64,000 nucleotides of DNA from JACKAN01 sp964502735 (GCA_964502735.1 CAZCYD010000010.1:1-64000); one strand, 5' to 3'; counted from the first letter of the stretch, positions 51,703 through 60,298 are shown. The notes: generated from the sequence alone by a model not told the origin. Program-made: numbers and translations.

Positions 51703-51720
51703 CCAAACCCGCGGATTTGG
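51703..51720. repeat. CCAAACCCGCGGATTTGG palindrome between convergent genes
   Basis: An 18-bp near-palindrome (one mismatch) in the 36-nt gap between sufE and yebC. Its CGCGGATTTGG half is repeated at 6198 and 11252. It may be a terminator-like hairpin, though the T tract is short. Confidence 0.55.
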
Positions 51721-51734
51721 ATAGAAATAGCGAG

Positions 51735-52439
51735 TTAAATAGTTGCATACACATTGTGAGTGTCGTCATCGTCCTCTAAAGCGTCTAGTAATTTCGTTAC
51801 GTCTTCGAGTTGTTCATTTGAAAGTTCAGTAACATTGGTTGGAACATAGGAAAGTTCGGCAACTGTGATCTCCCAACCTCGACTTTGCAGTTCCTTTCTA
51901 ATTGAATCTAGATCCTCAGGGTTCCCGTAGAAACTAAAGCTATGATCTTCTGAATTTTTCTCAACATCATTAGCCCCCACTTCAATGGCCTCCTCCTCAG
52001 GGTCTTTAACATCTTGCTTTCGACCTTCAATAAGAGAGGTTCGAGAAAACATCCAAGAAACGCTACCCGTTTCCCCAAGATTGCCCTGATTCTTTCCAAA
52101 AATGGAGCGAATATTAGACGCCGTTCGGTTTCTATTGTCGGTTTGACACTCCACTATGACTCCAACTCCGTGGGGGCCATAACCCTCATATGTGAGTTCC
52201 TCAATATTAGAGCCTTCGCCACCTTGCCCTGAGCCCTTTTTTATTGCTCTTTCAATAGTGTCTTTAGGGCAAGATTGTTCACGGGCTACATTTATGGCAA
52301 TTTTTAGGCGGGTATTGGCATCGGGGTCAGGTCCTCCCAACTTTGCAGCCACTTGAATTTCTCTAGCTAGCTTAGTAAAAATTTGTCCCTTTTTCTGAGC
52401 CGCCGCGACTTTATGTGGATTTTTCCAACTTTTTCCCAT
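51735..52439 (-). CDS. yebC: YebC/TACO1 family protein
   Basis: Family members regulate transcription or relieve ribosome stalling. From the ATG at 52439 the 234-residue protein has the expected start (GKSWKNPHKVAAAQKKGQIF), the PDANTRLKIAINVAREQ segment, IERAIKKGSGQGGEG, the TYEGYGPHGVGVIVE block and TDNRNRTASNIRSIF. An acidic tail with DALEDDDDTHNVYATI closes the third domain. The N-terminal ATG at 52493 is rejected since that extension is hydrophobic and not family-like. Confidence 0.95.
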   Translation of the reverse strand: MGKSWKNPHKVAAAQKKGQIFTKLAREIQVAAKLGGPDPDANTRLKIAINVAREQSCPKDTIERAIKKGSGQGGEGSNIEELTYEGYGPHGVGVIVECQTDNRNRTASNIRSIFGKNQGNLGETGSVSWMFSRTSLIEGRKQDVKDPEEEAIEVGANDVEKNSEDHSFSFYGNPEDLDSIRKELQSRGWEITVAELSYVPTNVTELSNEQLEDVTKLLDALEDDDDTHNVYATI

Positions 52440-52502
52440 AATAGATAACTCCCAATTGTGACGTAAAGGGAAGAATAAAATCATTATTGACATGGGGTCA
52501 AG

Positions 52503-53306
52503 ATGCGGAATGAGAATCCATTTTTAGAGCCGAACATTTGGCATAAGATAGAATCAATTAAAACAATATGTCACAGGCTTTTGGTGGGAGGGGAGTCGAT
52601 TGAAATCCCCTCAATCCCGGCAAGAACAGCTAATATTCTTGAACCCATAAATATGCCTGAAAAAAAGGGACTATCCCATGTTGAAGGACGAGCTCACAGG
52701 CTGCACGATCTCGCGAATATAGAGCTTCAGGCTGCCGAACTTGGCGTTAGAACTTTAGCAGAGTTCCCTCTGGCTAACACAGAGTTTCGCCATAGGTTGG
52801 TCGATATCGTCTTTGAGGAGCTTGAACATTTGACTTTATGTTTAGAATCATTGGAGCATCTGGGTTATCAATGGGGGGACTGGCCTATTCATGTTAAGTT
52901 GTGGGCAAGTACAAGCCGCACAGATGACTTCTTGGATCGAATTTTTATTGTTCACAATTACTTAGAGGGTGCAGGATTAGATGCCAGCACAACTTTGCTC
53001 AAAAAACTAAATGCAGTGGAATGCTCTCATTTAAAAGCGACTGTGAATAGGATAGCTAAAGATGAAGAGGGCCATGTTGAATTTGGAACTCACTGGTTTA
53101 AAAAAGCCTGTTTGAAAGAAAGTTTGGACCCAGATCAAGAGTTTAAAACGAGATTATATCAATTGTCTCCGAGGCTACCTAGGAGGGTTGAAAGGATAAA
53201 TGTGGAGCTTAGAAAAAGCTTGGGGTTTTCCTCAGGGCAGATTCAAGTGCTGTCTGATTTTAGAACTGCTCGTCTGGCCCGAGAAGCCTCCACTGCCCCT
53301 CCCTAA
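52503..53306 (+). CDS. DUF455 ferritin-like protein
   Basis: A predicted four-helix di-iron protein. The ligand-type motifs are RLHDLANIELQAAELGVR, IVFEELEHLTLCLESL, HNYLEGAGLDA and AKDEEGHVEFGTHWF, in that order, as in DUF455/MiaE-related proteins. Function is unestablished; a hydroxylase role is the usual speculation. 267 residues, no signal. It is divergent from yebC, and its 3' end overlaps the convergent RluF-like gene by 47 nt. Confidence 0.9.
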   Translation: MRNENPFLEPNIWHKIESIKTICHRLLVGGESIEIPSIPARTANILEPINMPEKKGLSHVEGRAHRLHDLANIELQAAELGVRTLAEFPLANTEFRHRLVDIVFEELEHLTLCLESLEHLGYQWGDWPIHVKLWASTSRTDDFLDRIFIVHNYLEGAGLDASTTLLKKLNAVECSHLKATVNRIAKDEEGHVEFGTHWFKKACLKESLDPDQEFKTRLYQLSPRLPRRVERINVELRKSLGFSSGQIQVLSDFRTARLAREASTAPP

Positions 53307-54033
53307 GAGACCCAAGAGCGACGCGGCCGATACGCACTCTTTTAAGGCTTGTGACTTCCAAGCCCACCAATTCACACATTCTTCTGATCTGACGTTTTTT
53401 TCCTTCAACCAGAACAAACTTAAGTTGATCACGGTTTATCCAGTCAACCTTAGCTGGTTTTAATGGTACTCCGTCTAAGGAAAGGCCATGTTTTAACAAG
53501 GTTAGACCATTTTCTTTAATTTGTCCCTTCACTCTGACCAAATACTCCTTTTCTATTTCGGAGTCCTCCCCTATAAGCTGCTTGGCAATTTTGCCATCTT
53601 GAGTCAGCACAAGAAGCCCCTTGGAGTCGATGTCTAAACGACCAGCGGGTGCCAATCCATTTTTAAGCTCTCTGTAGTCGCTAACACCGGGTGAATTGGG
53701 GACTAGGGTTTTGGCGTTAATTATATCAAGTGCACTTTTGTATTCGCCTTCGTCGTCGTTGTGGCTTACGTATCCAACTGGTTTATAAAGTAAAACCGTT
53801 TTTTTCTTAGACAGAATTTTTTTTCCTACAGAGGAGATTTTAATATCTACCCCCCTGGGGAATTTGGTTCCAAGTTCTTCAACCCTCTCTCCATTTACAA
53901 ATACAAAACCCTTTTCTATGATTTCATCAGCTTCTCGTCGAGAGCAAAGGCCTTCCTCGCTCATAAGCTTTGAAAGTCGAATTAGGGGTTCTTCTGAGTT
54001 TTCTGACGTTGGATTCAATTTTTTATCTGACAT
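53260..54033 (-). CDS. RluF/RsuA family pseudouridine synthase
   Basis: Converts uridine to pseudouridine in rRNA (or tRNA). An N-terminal S4 domain (residues 18-65, IRLSKLMSEEGLCSRREAD) precedes the catalytic domain with the aspartate in APAGRLDIDSKGLLVLT. The tail GKKRQIRRMCELVGLEV and GSLREGQWRLLGPDE matches RluF most closely. It is the last gene of the SDR-PTPS operon, starting inside the preceding gene by 19 nt. The target site is not known. Confidence 0.92.
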   Translation of the reverse strand: MSDKKLNPTSENSEEPLIRLSKLMSEEGLCSRREADEIIEKGFVFVNGERVEELGTKFPRGVDIKISSVGKKILSKKKTVLLYKPVGYVSHNDDEGEYKSALDIINAKTLVPNSPGVSDYRELKNGLAPAGRLDIDSKGLLVLTQDGKIAKQLIGEDSEIEKEYLVRVKGQIKENGLTLLKHGLSLDGVPLKPAKVDWINRDQLKFVLVEGKKRQIRRMCELVGLEVTSLKRVRIGRVALGSLREGQWRLLGPDEQF

Positions 54034-54377
54034 GGATATGTAAACCTACTGTGTTTATGATCGCTCAAACTGACTTTGTAAAGTAGTTCTCCTAAATCTG
54101 TATTCTTTAGCATATTGTAAACAAGTTCGACTAAGTTCTCACCAGTTATTCTAAATCTTTCACCTAATTCAGCACATTTTTTACATTCTTGCTCTGTTTT
54201 CTGTGCTATACAGTTATTTATACTCTCAGCCAATATATTCTGGAAATGATAGTAGTTAATTAATGATCCCGAGCAGTTATCAATAGCACCATGCAAAGTA
54301 ACATAATAGTTGTAGTTAACAAGCTCTTTTTTATGGATAAAGTTAAAATTCGAATTTGCTGTTAAAAAATATTTCAT
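54015..54377 (-). CDS. PTPS/QueD-like protein B, degenerate
   Basis: This 120-residue protein has the strand-helix layout of the 6-pyruvoyl-tetrahydropterin synthase fold: NYNYYVTLHGAIDNCSGSLIN, a helix NYYHFQNILAESI, then ITGENLVELVYNML and LLYKVSLSDHKHSRFTY. The usual zinc histidines are absent (NYNYY where HGHxY is expected), as are the catalytic DH pair and the cysteine. It directly follows the A copy (ATGA overlap). It could be a pterin-binding or structural partner of A rather than an enzyme. The similarity is by eye and modest. Confidence 0.6.
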   Translation of the reverse strand: MKYFLTANSNFNFIHKKELVNYNYYVTLHGAIDNCSGSLINYYHFQNILAESINNCIAQKTEQECKKCAELGERFRITGENLVELVYNMLKNTDLGELLYKVSLSDHKHSRFTYPCQIKN

Positions 54378-54811
54378 TTCGACAATTCAAATTTTGGGTC
54401 ATCATAGACTTCTACACAAAATGTCTCACCTTGAAAAAGCCTTACTCCCTCCAATTTTACTTGATTGTCTTTTAAGAGATCTTTAGATCTTAGAAAACAA
54501 TAGCGTGCAATATTTTCTATTGTAGGTACGTTTTTCTGAAAAAAATCGACATCTGTATTAAGAAATTTGTGATCTAGTGGTTTAACAATATTTTCGAGTA
54601 TTTTTTTTAGTTCAATAGCTTCTATCAAAATGCCAGTTTGAGAGTTTCGAGGGCCAGTCACCACAATTTCTAGAATAAAATTATGACCGTATCCGTATTC
54701 ACTAAAATACCCATGGTAAACAGCTTGATTTTTTTCTAAGGTCCAATCGGGGTTATAATATCTTAGCCCGCAATTGAAGTGAATTTGTTGATGAACTTTG
54801 AAAACGCCCAT
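54374..54811 (-). CDS. PTPS/QueD-like protein A
   Basis: A 145-residue member of the 6-pyruvoyl-tetrahydropterin / 6-carboxytetrahydropterin synthase family. Conserved elements are YGHNFILEIVVTG, GILIEAIELKKILENIVKPL with D80 and H81, and VPTIENIARYC with E99. Only one of the three zinc histidines is evident (H43); the partner in the HxH pair is Y41, and the first histidine and the catalytic cysteine have no clear counterpart. It lies between an SDR gene (7 nt upstream) and PTPS-like B (overlapping start). A pterin synthase, a QueD relative or a non-catalytic binder are all open. Confidence 0.75.
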   Translation of the reverse strand: MGVFKVHQQIHFNCGLRYYNPDWTLEKNQAVYHGYFSEYGYGHNFILEIVVTGPRNSQTGILIEAIELKKILENIVKPLDHKFLNTDVDFFQKNVPTIENIARYCFLRSKDLLKDNQVKLEGVRLFQGETFCVEVYDDPKFELSK

Positions 54812-54818
54812 AAATTCC

Positions 54819-55559
54819 TTATTTCAAACTCAAAAGCCCACCGTCAACAATATGTGCAGTTCCCGTAATCCAGTTGGCTTCTGGGCTAATCAAGAAATTT
54901 ACATAATTACAAATATCCTCCGGCAGCCCAGGCCTTCCCATGGGGACAAGCTCTGAGACTGAGGCTCTCCATGTTTCGTCAACCTGATTGTGGATTGGGG
55001 TTTCTATAATGCCTGGGCAAACCGCATTAACGGTGACTCCATAAGCTGCCATCTCCTCCGCCAGAGATTGAGTCCAATTAATCATAGCTGCTTTTAGAGC
55101 TGAGTAGGCAGACGTGCCCCGTATGGGTTTAATTCCAAGTGTAGAGGATATGGATATGATTTTAGTTTTGTCCTTTATAATGCGATCCCAGAACTGTTGA
55201 ACTACGGTTATGGGTGAGGCCACACTCATTTTGTATTGTAGATCCCATTCCGAGAGAGGTGTTTTGATAAAGTCATTCCTTTCTATGGAGCCCGCATTTA
55301 AGATAATAGCTTCCAGTTTATTTTCGCCTTCAACACTAGGGTGAGCCGCCAACCATGATTGGCAAAAAGACATAGTTTTATCAATATCGGTAAGATCTAC
55401 AGAATAAGTTTCACAGTCTGTGGAACAAGATTTTTTAACACCATCTAATTTTTCAATGTCTCTACCCACTAATGTAATTTTATGTCCAGTCGTGGACAGT
55501 TTTTTGGAAAGTGTGGCTCCAATTCCACTAGACGCTCCTGTGATGATCACGTTTTTCAT
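54819..55559 (-). CDS. Short-chain dehydrogenase/reductase
   Basis: A classical SDR of 246 residues. It has the Rossmann TGASSGIG motif (residues 7-14), NAG in ILNAGS, the catalytic serine in ISISST and YxxxK in TSAYSALKAA, and the C-terminal PGIIETP and GGLLSL. NADP preference is likely (VGRD after beta-2). It starts the operon with the two PTPS-like genes. That linkage makes sepiapterin-reductase-like or dihydropteridine chemistry a reasonable guess; FabG-like activity is the generic alternative. Confidence 0.88.
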   Translation of the reverse strand: MKNVIITGASSGIGATLSKKLSTTGHKITLVGRDIEKLDGVKKSCSTDCETYSVDLTDIDKTMSFCQSWLAAHPSVEGENKLEAIILNAGSIERNDFIKTPLSEWDLQYKMSVASPITVVQQFWDRIIKDKTKIISISSTLGIKPIRGTSAYSALKAAMINWTQSLAEEMAAYGVTVNAVCPGIIETPIHNQVDETWRASVSELVPMGRPGLPEDICNYVNFLISPEANWITGTAHIVDGGLLSLK

Positions 55560-55782
55560 AATTCATAACTAACAAAATTTGCCATCAAGAGAAAGTGATA
55601 TTTGCACGATAAGCAAATTAGGGGTGATTTCGTGAGCTTTATATCCATTTTTTTTAAATATTTTTCTTGGTCTCTGCTAATTGGTTGGGCTTTAATGGGG
55701 CCCCTACCTATCTAAAATTGCAAGGGGCCGATCTGAGAGTGGTGAACGGGGTTTAATTTCTTTCCCAGGATAGAGAAGAACA
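55560..55782. other. Intergenic region upstream of the SDR gene
   Basis: A stretch of about 220 nt with the SDR promoter and a GGCCCCT/AGGGGCC inverted repeat (55699-55705 and 55723-55729). AAGCAAATTAGGGG at 55611-55624 weakly echoes the TTGCAAATTAGGGC repeat. Nothing else is visible before the palindromic element. Confidence 0.5.
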
Positions 55783-55912
55783 ACCAATTCCAGAAAATAA
55801 TTATCTAGACTTTGTGAATGCACTTCACGCGCAGTTCTGCAGCCTCAAGGCTGCAGCTGTGTGAGCATGAAGTGCATTCACAAAGTCTAGATAATTATTT
55901 TCTGGAATTGGT
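55783..55912. repeat. 130-bp palindromic element, copy 1
   Basis: Perfect 45-bp arms (55783-55827 and 55868-55912) enclose a 40-nt centre with an inner CTGCAGCC-TCAA-GGCTGCAG hairpin (55837-55856) flanked by unpaired CGCGCAGTT and CTGTGTGAGCA. The ends are ACCAATTCC/GGAATTGGT. The same architecture recurs at 60364-60493 with compensated base changes. It contains no ORF and lies between the SDR gene and a small zinc-ribbon-like gene. Confidence 0.95.
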
Positions 55913-55942
55913 ATAAAATCTATACTTGAGAAAGAAGCTGAA

Positions 55943-56167
55943 TCAGGCGGCTTGTCGCCTCATAAAGTTCTGATATTTTTTGTCAAAATCTTTTGGTTTC
56001 TCACCTTTTCTATTAACAAGACCTTCTTTGAACCACATAAAATGTTCGTTGCAAAACCCGGCTCTTGCAGATTTTCCTGCACACACTGGACAGCGCTTTG
56101 GCATTTCTACAACATTTGAAGCTTCAGGATTAACTGGTGACTTTTTTAATGATCTTTCATTAGACAT
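55943..56167 (-). CDS. Small putative zinc-ribbon protein
   Basis: A 74-residue soluble protein with a CPVCAGKSARAGFC then EH motif, suggesting a zinc knuckle (CxxC...C-x2-H), followed by a basic aromatic helix (YQNFMRRQAA). A GGGAGAG ribosome site precedes the ATG at 56167. No family recognised; nucleic-acid or protein binding is inferred from the knuckle alone. Confidence 0.6.
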   Translation of the reverse strand: MSNERSLKKSPVNPEASNVVEMPKRCPVCAGKSARAGFCNEHFMWFKEGLVNRKGEKPKDFDKKYQNFMRRQAA

Positions 56168-56252
56168 AGAATAACTCTCCCTTCGTTGAGATTTTATCGG
56201 CCCAAGGTCGAGTTGGCTTAAACAAATTTCTTAAAAGTGAAATAATAATCAA

Positions 56253-56987
56253 ATGTCAAAGATTAAAAAGAATAATAGGAGAAAAAATCTCCCTTTATTT
56301 CGTATCATTCTGAGAAATCGATGGGGGCTTATTTTGACTTCATTGATAATGGGTGCTGGTGTTAATTTTATTTACCAGATTTATCGCCAACCTACGGAAA
56401 TTCTCTCTCTTGTCTATCCTGGCAAATCATCAACTTTAGAAGAAACTTATGAGAGATATATGGAAACCTTTCATCACGCAGCGACCCCAACAGTGAGGCC
56501 GGAGTTATTGGCTTCTATTGCGCAAGTAGAAAGTTCGGGAAGGGTTTGGGCAAGTCCTCCGTGGGAATTTAAAATTGGTCGGGGATGGGATAGAATATTT
56601 GCCCCCTCATCAAGTGCATTTGGGCTTATGCAAATCACAAAGGGACACCACCAGAGGGTGGGGGAGATGTGCTTGAAGGGTCGCGATAGCTCCAGTTTGT
56701 GTCAAGACCATAAAGTTTGGAGTCGAATCTTTCCTTCTCACTCAATAAAGATGGCATCAGTCTATATCGAGAAATCCATAAAAAAATATATAAACAATAA
56801 GAACTACCCGGAAGATAAATTGGTAAAAGCCGCAGCCATTGCCCATTTGTGTGGAGAAGGTCGTCTGGACAGTTTTATTGCTGCCAATTTTACTTTTAAA
56901 AATTTCAAGACTTGTGGATCTCATAATGCTGTTAAGTACGTCAACACTGTTCTTGATGGGTATTATAAACTTAAAAAATCTCTGTAA
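56253..56987 (+). CDS. SLT-type lytic transglycosylase
   Basis: Cleaves the glycan backbone of peptidoglycan with 1,6-anhydro formation. A basic N-terminus and a transmembrane anchor (about residues 27-46) lead to a periplasmic SLT-fold domain. It has LLASIAQVESSGR with the catalytic glutamate, SSSAFGLMQITKGH and AAAIAHLCGEGRLD. 244 residues. The extra tryptophan-rich loop (WEFKIGRGWDRIFAPSSS) is longer than in minimal SLT domains. It is a single gene divergent from the zinc-ribbon-like gene. Confidence 0.88.
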   Translation: MSKIKKNNRRKNLPLFRIILRNRWGLILTSLIMGAGVNFIYQIYRQPTEILSLVYPGKSSTLEETYERYMETFHHAATPTVRPELLASIAQVESSGRVWASPPWEFKIGRGWDRIFAPSSSAFGLMQITKGHHQRVGEMCLKGRDSSSLCQDHKVWSRIFPSHSIKMASVYIEKSIKKYINNKNYPEDKLVKAAAIAHLCGEGRLDSFIAANFTFKNFKTCGSHNAVKYVNTVLDGYYKLKKSL

Positions 56988-57023
56988 AATAATGTTTTTT
57001 TGAGTTCATTATCTTCGCCGCCG

Positions 57024-58535
57024 TTAAAAGGAAGATTTTGCTTTTAAATGAGTCAAATCTAATTGATTAAGTTCATTTATGGACCAGTCCGTAAACTCTA
57101 AATTTTCAAGCATGCTAAAATGAATTTCTCCAAGAGGAATGATGTAATACTCATCAAGAAGGTGTTTGATGATTTCTGAGCAATATTGTTTTTTATTCTT
57201 TTCAGAGGTTGATTTCTTGAGGTTTTCTAACTTTTTATGGAACTTAGGATCATTGAGTTTTATGTAGTTTTCTGAATGGTCTTTTTCAAAAATTTCTACA
57301 CCAGCTAAACAGGTCGGACGATCTAAGCTAATTCCTTTTCTAAAAATTTCTGGGGGGTTGTGCTTTAACTGTCTTAGGTAAATACCGTCCTCTTGTGGAG
57401 AGAGTTCTAGATTGATATTTAGGTTTTTTTTCCACTGATGTTGAACCCATTCCATAGACTTGGCAATGTCATCCCCTCCCAGTTTACTGTAGTGAATTTT
57501 CACATTCTTGAGGGTTGTGAATGATTTCTTTAAAGCCAATTTTGCAAGCTTAGGGTCGAAGTTGTAACAAGGAGTAAAACTCATTAATTGACTTGGCAGA
57601 GATGGGCATCCGGGCCGTCCTTTTGCCATTAAAATATTTTGAAGTTGAATGTAATTCAGAGACAAAGCGAGGGCTTTTCTTAAGTTCTTATCATTTCGAA
57701 ATTGAGGACCAAATCCTATGTAGTCAAATCGAGCAACGGGCACTTGAAAAAAACCAGGGGTGTTTTTATATTTTGGAATGTTCGAGCTAGAAAGACGTCT
57801 CAAAAAGCTCATTTTTTTTGACTCATAGACTCGCAACGCCGTACTGTCTTCTTCAATTAGCATAATTTCGACTGATGGGTACACGTAGTCTTGATTGGGA
57901 TAATGTGGATTTCTCACTAAATGGATGAGTTTTCCCGGCGTCCAAGTTTTAAACATATAGGGTCCATTAACAACAAGTTTGTGCGCGTCCTCTCGTTTTG
58001 GAAAACTAGGGGAGTAAATGGGGGATAAGGCCGGGTAAATTAGGTTGTACAGAAACTCAGAGTCTTCCTTGTCAAATTCAAATACAAGCTGATGATCACT
58101 AGGAGCCCTTACTCCTAAAGACTGAGGTGGTAGTTCTCCAAGGAGAATCTTTTTTGCATTTTTTAGATTTAATAAAAATTCAGAATGAGGACTTTTAGTT
58201 TCTGGAGATAGTATTCTTTGAAAAGCAACTACATATTGCTGCGCTTTTATATCTTTTCCATTACTCCATTTGATAAGAGGATTTAATTCGCATAGAATTC
58301 TCTTATTGTTTTGGTACACACAAGACTTCGCTCCTTCAGGGATGAGCCCCATATTTGTGTCATAGCGAAAGAGAGAGCGATAGGTATTTGAAAGCAAATA
58401 ACTGCCAGAAGACCCCCTTGATAGGGCGGGATCAAGACTATGTGGCTCTGAAAGTAATTGAAACGAAAAGTTTCCTGCAACACTTTTGCAACATATTAAG
58501 AAAATAAAAAAAAATGCAGGCGCAGATCGATTCAT
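57024..58535 (-). CDS. Family 5 extracellular solute-binding protein (OppA/DppA-like)
   Basis: A periplasmic peptide-type receptor of 503 residues. It has a signal peptide (FFFIFLICCKSVAG) and typical family 5 features: SEPHSLDPALSRGSSG, a YRSLFRYD segment and KWSNGKDIKAQQYVVAFQRI. The C-terminal lobe includes RKALALSLNYIQLQN. The ligand is probably a peptide or nickel/haem-like cargo, undetermined here. No permease or ATPase lies adjacent, so it is an orphan binding protein that may feed a transporter encoded elsewhere or act as a sensor. Confidence 0.9.
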   Translation of the reverse strand: MNRSAPAFFFIFLICCKSVAGNFSFQLLSEPHSLDPALSRGSSGSYLLSNTYRSLFRYDTNMGLIPEGAKSCVYQNNKRILCELNPLIKWSNGKDIKAQQYVVAFQRILSPETKSPHSEFLLNLKNAKKILLGELPPQSLGVRAPSDHQLVFEFDKEDSEFLYNLIYPALSPIYSPSFPKREDAHKLVVNGPYMFKTWTPGKLIHLVRNPHYPNQDYVYPSVEIMLIEEDSTALRVYESKKMSFLRRLSSSNIPKYKNTPGFFQVPVARFDYIGFGPQFRNDKNLRKALALSLNYIQLQNILMAKGRPGCPSLPSQLMSFTPCYNFDPKLAKLALKKSFTTLKNVKIHYSKLGGDDIAKSMEWVQHQWKKNLNINLELSPQEDGIYLRQLKHNPPEIFRKGISLDRPTCLAGVEIFEKDHSENYIKLNDPKFHKKLENLKKSTSEKNKKQYCSEIIKHLLDEYYIIPLGEIHFSMLENLEFTDWSINELNQLDLTHLKAKSSF

Positions 58536-58654
58536 GTTAGGAATAGTATTCCTTATAGGAGAATAATCAAGAAAAAATCTGTATCATTTTGATCTTCAGG
58601 CTGTCTCAGATTCTTCCGATAGCGTAGAATGTAGAATAGATTTGAGGGTGTTTT

Positions 58655-59206
58655 ATGAATTTCTCGATTTTAATTTTAGTTTTTACCACTTTGATTATAG
58701 GAGTTGGTTGTTCTACGGGATCTGATGGATCTCTATTTGGTGAAATTAACTCTAAGAGTTGTCTGGACTCCAAGGATGAGGTCTGTTTTTCTGAAAACCG
58801 TGATTTTTTAAGTTTGGATTCTTCTGTGCGAAATATCAAACTAAAACCTAATCAGGTGAATTTCAACTTGGGAGGGGAGTGCAATGAGGGAGGATTTCCT
58901 TTAAACAGAATTGATTGGCACATTATGAGTGAAGCCGGTGCAGAAGTTATTGTTAACTCCCTTGGAAAAACACAGCCAGAAACAGTTTGTGGTGATGTGC
59001 AATCGTTATATAGAAACTCACAAGGAGCTTCTGATGGTCTTGGAAATGCGCCTGGAACTTGTGTGAGCGGACGGTACAATTTAAAAATTAATTTACCAAT
59101 GCCTCTTACAAAAAGTTATGTCTTGTTTATGTGTATTACGGGGTATAATTCTGATACTCAGTACAACATGAGCGGAAGCACCTTGAATATTAGTCTTGAG
59201 CCTTAA
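58655..59206 (+). CDS. Small predicted lipoprotein with calcium-free cysteine pairs
   Basis: Lipobox GVGC (cysteine at residue 19) after a hydrophobic core (ILILVFTTLIIGVGCS). The 164-residue mature part is strand-rich with six cysteines (SCLDS, VCFSE, ECNEGG, TVCGDV, TCVSG, MCITG), probably disulfide-bonded. No family recognised. GAGGGTG precedes the ATG. Single gene. Confidence 0.7.
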   Translation: MNFSILILVFTTLIIGVGCSTGSDGSLFGEINSKSCLDSKDEVCFSENRDFLSLDSSVRNIKLKPNQVNFNLGGECNEGGFPLNRIDWHIMSEAGAEVIVNSLGKTQPETVCGDVQSLYRNSQGASDGLGNAPGTCVSGRYNLKINLPMPLTKSYVLFMCITGYNSDTQYNMSGSTLNISLEP

Positions 59207-59225
59207 GGAAATATTTTTTGAGCTA

Positions 59226-59239
59226 TTGCAAATTAGGGC
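59226..59239. repeat. Fragment of the TTGCAAATTAGGGC repeat
   Basis: The 14 nt TTGCAAATTAGGGC match the core of the 51141-51260 repeat exactly, in the 33-nt gap between convergent genes. Short enough to be chance, but the identity is complete. Confidence 0.4.
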
Positions 59240-60298
59240 TTACTCTTGAGCGTTTTCACTAGATTCCGAAAGATCAGAGAATATTGTTTTTAAGCTCATG
59301 GTCCAAGCCTTCGAGTTGTAGAGTGTATCTAAGGGGAAATAAATTTTTGATACAGGTATTTGTCTTAAGTAGTTTGCTGATTGGTAATAGTTTTCTTCTA
59401 ACACTGTTACTGACGAAAGGCTCTCTCTATTTATTAAGGACTTTTGAGTAGGAAGTGAGAGTAAAAAATCAATGAATTGATAAGTTTTGTCTTTAGTTTC
59501 TCCTAATTGGGTAATGCTTATAAAGTTTAACCAAAGGAGTCCTCCGGAATCGGGTATAAAAAAATGCAAGTTAGGGTGAGATGATACTGTCTTTGAGTAC
59601 TCTCCGTTGCTCAAGCCTACATAGTGACTTAAGTGCTGAGGGCTCAGATATTTATAAAATGAAATGTGTGAAGATATACTTTTTAAAATCTCGTGGATTT
59701 GTTTGTACTTTTCGTTTTGGATCCAATGTTTTATTTCAGGAAATGTATTGTATAAATAGTAATAAAAATAATCATAGTCTTTTGAGAAGAAAAATATTGA
59801 TCCCTCATTTCTCATTAAATCATATTTACTTAAATTGTAATTCATTTCATTTTTATAGGTCGAGTAACCATTAATTCCCCATGAGTACGGAATAGACTTT
59901 CTTGAGTTGTACTTTTGTGAAGGCCAAAAGTCGGCTTGGATATTTTGGGTATTTTTTAATTTTTGATATCTAATTGTCTGTAAGTTGTTAGATTGAAGAA
60001 TCTGATTTGCAAAGTAAGACTTGTAAAACAAGAGGTCATAGCTGTTAACTTCTAATAAATCGAGAAAATGATCAATATCATCAGCGATAGTGACAGTGAC
60101 AGAAATTTTAATCTTTAAAGCCTTTTCGGCAGTGGGGTGTATAGATTGGGGAAATGAGTCTTTAAGGCTCAATATTCGGATATGGTGGGGCAAATGGGAA
60201 CTCAGTCTTGTCTGTTCAGATTCATAAATTCCCCACCACAATCCTAGCATAAAAGAGAAAAAACCTGTGATAAAAAAAGTTCTGAGAAGGGGATTCAT
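59240..60298 (-). CDS. PotD/PotF-like polyamine-type binding protein, membrane-anchored
   Basis: A 352-residue periplasmic binding protein fold with an uncleaved-looking N-terminal transmembrane segment (TFFITGFFSFMLGLWWGIYE). Motifs match the polyamine class. YDLLFYKSYFANQIL is the domain-I switch region, SIPYSWGINGYSTYKNEM stands in place of the PotD-type PYxWGTxG, and HFFIPDSGGLLWLNFISITQ leads into FLLSLPTQKSLINRE. Ligand specificity cannot be called: a key aromatic/acidic pocket is not obvious. No PotABC genes are present, and the neighbours are another orphan receptor and the palindromic element. Confidence 0.75.
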   Translation of the reverse strand: MNPLLRTFFITGFFSFMLGLWWGIYESEQTRLSSHLPHHIRILSLKDSFPQSIHPTAEKALKIKISVTVTIADDIDHFLDLLEVNSYDLLFYKSYFANQILQSNNLQTIRYQKLKNTQNIQADFWPSQKYNSRKSIPYSWGINGYSTYKNEMNYNLSKYDLMRNEGSIFFFSKDYDYFYYYLYNTFPEIKHWIQNEKYKQIHEILKSISSHISFYKYLSPQHLSHYVGLSNGEYSKTVSSHPNLHFFIPDSGGLLWLNFISITQLGETKDKTYQFIDFLLSLPTQKSLINRESLSSVTVLEENYYQSANYLRQIPVSKIYFPLDTLYNSKAWTMSLKTIFSDLSESSENAQE

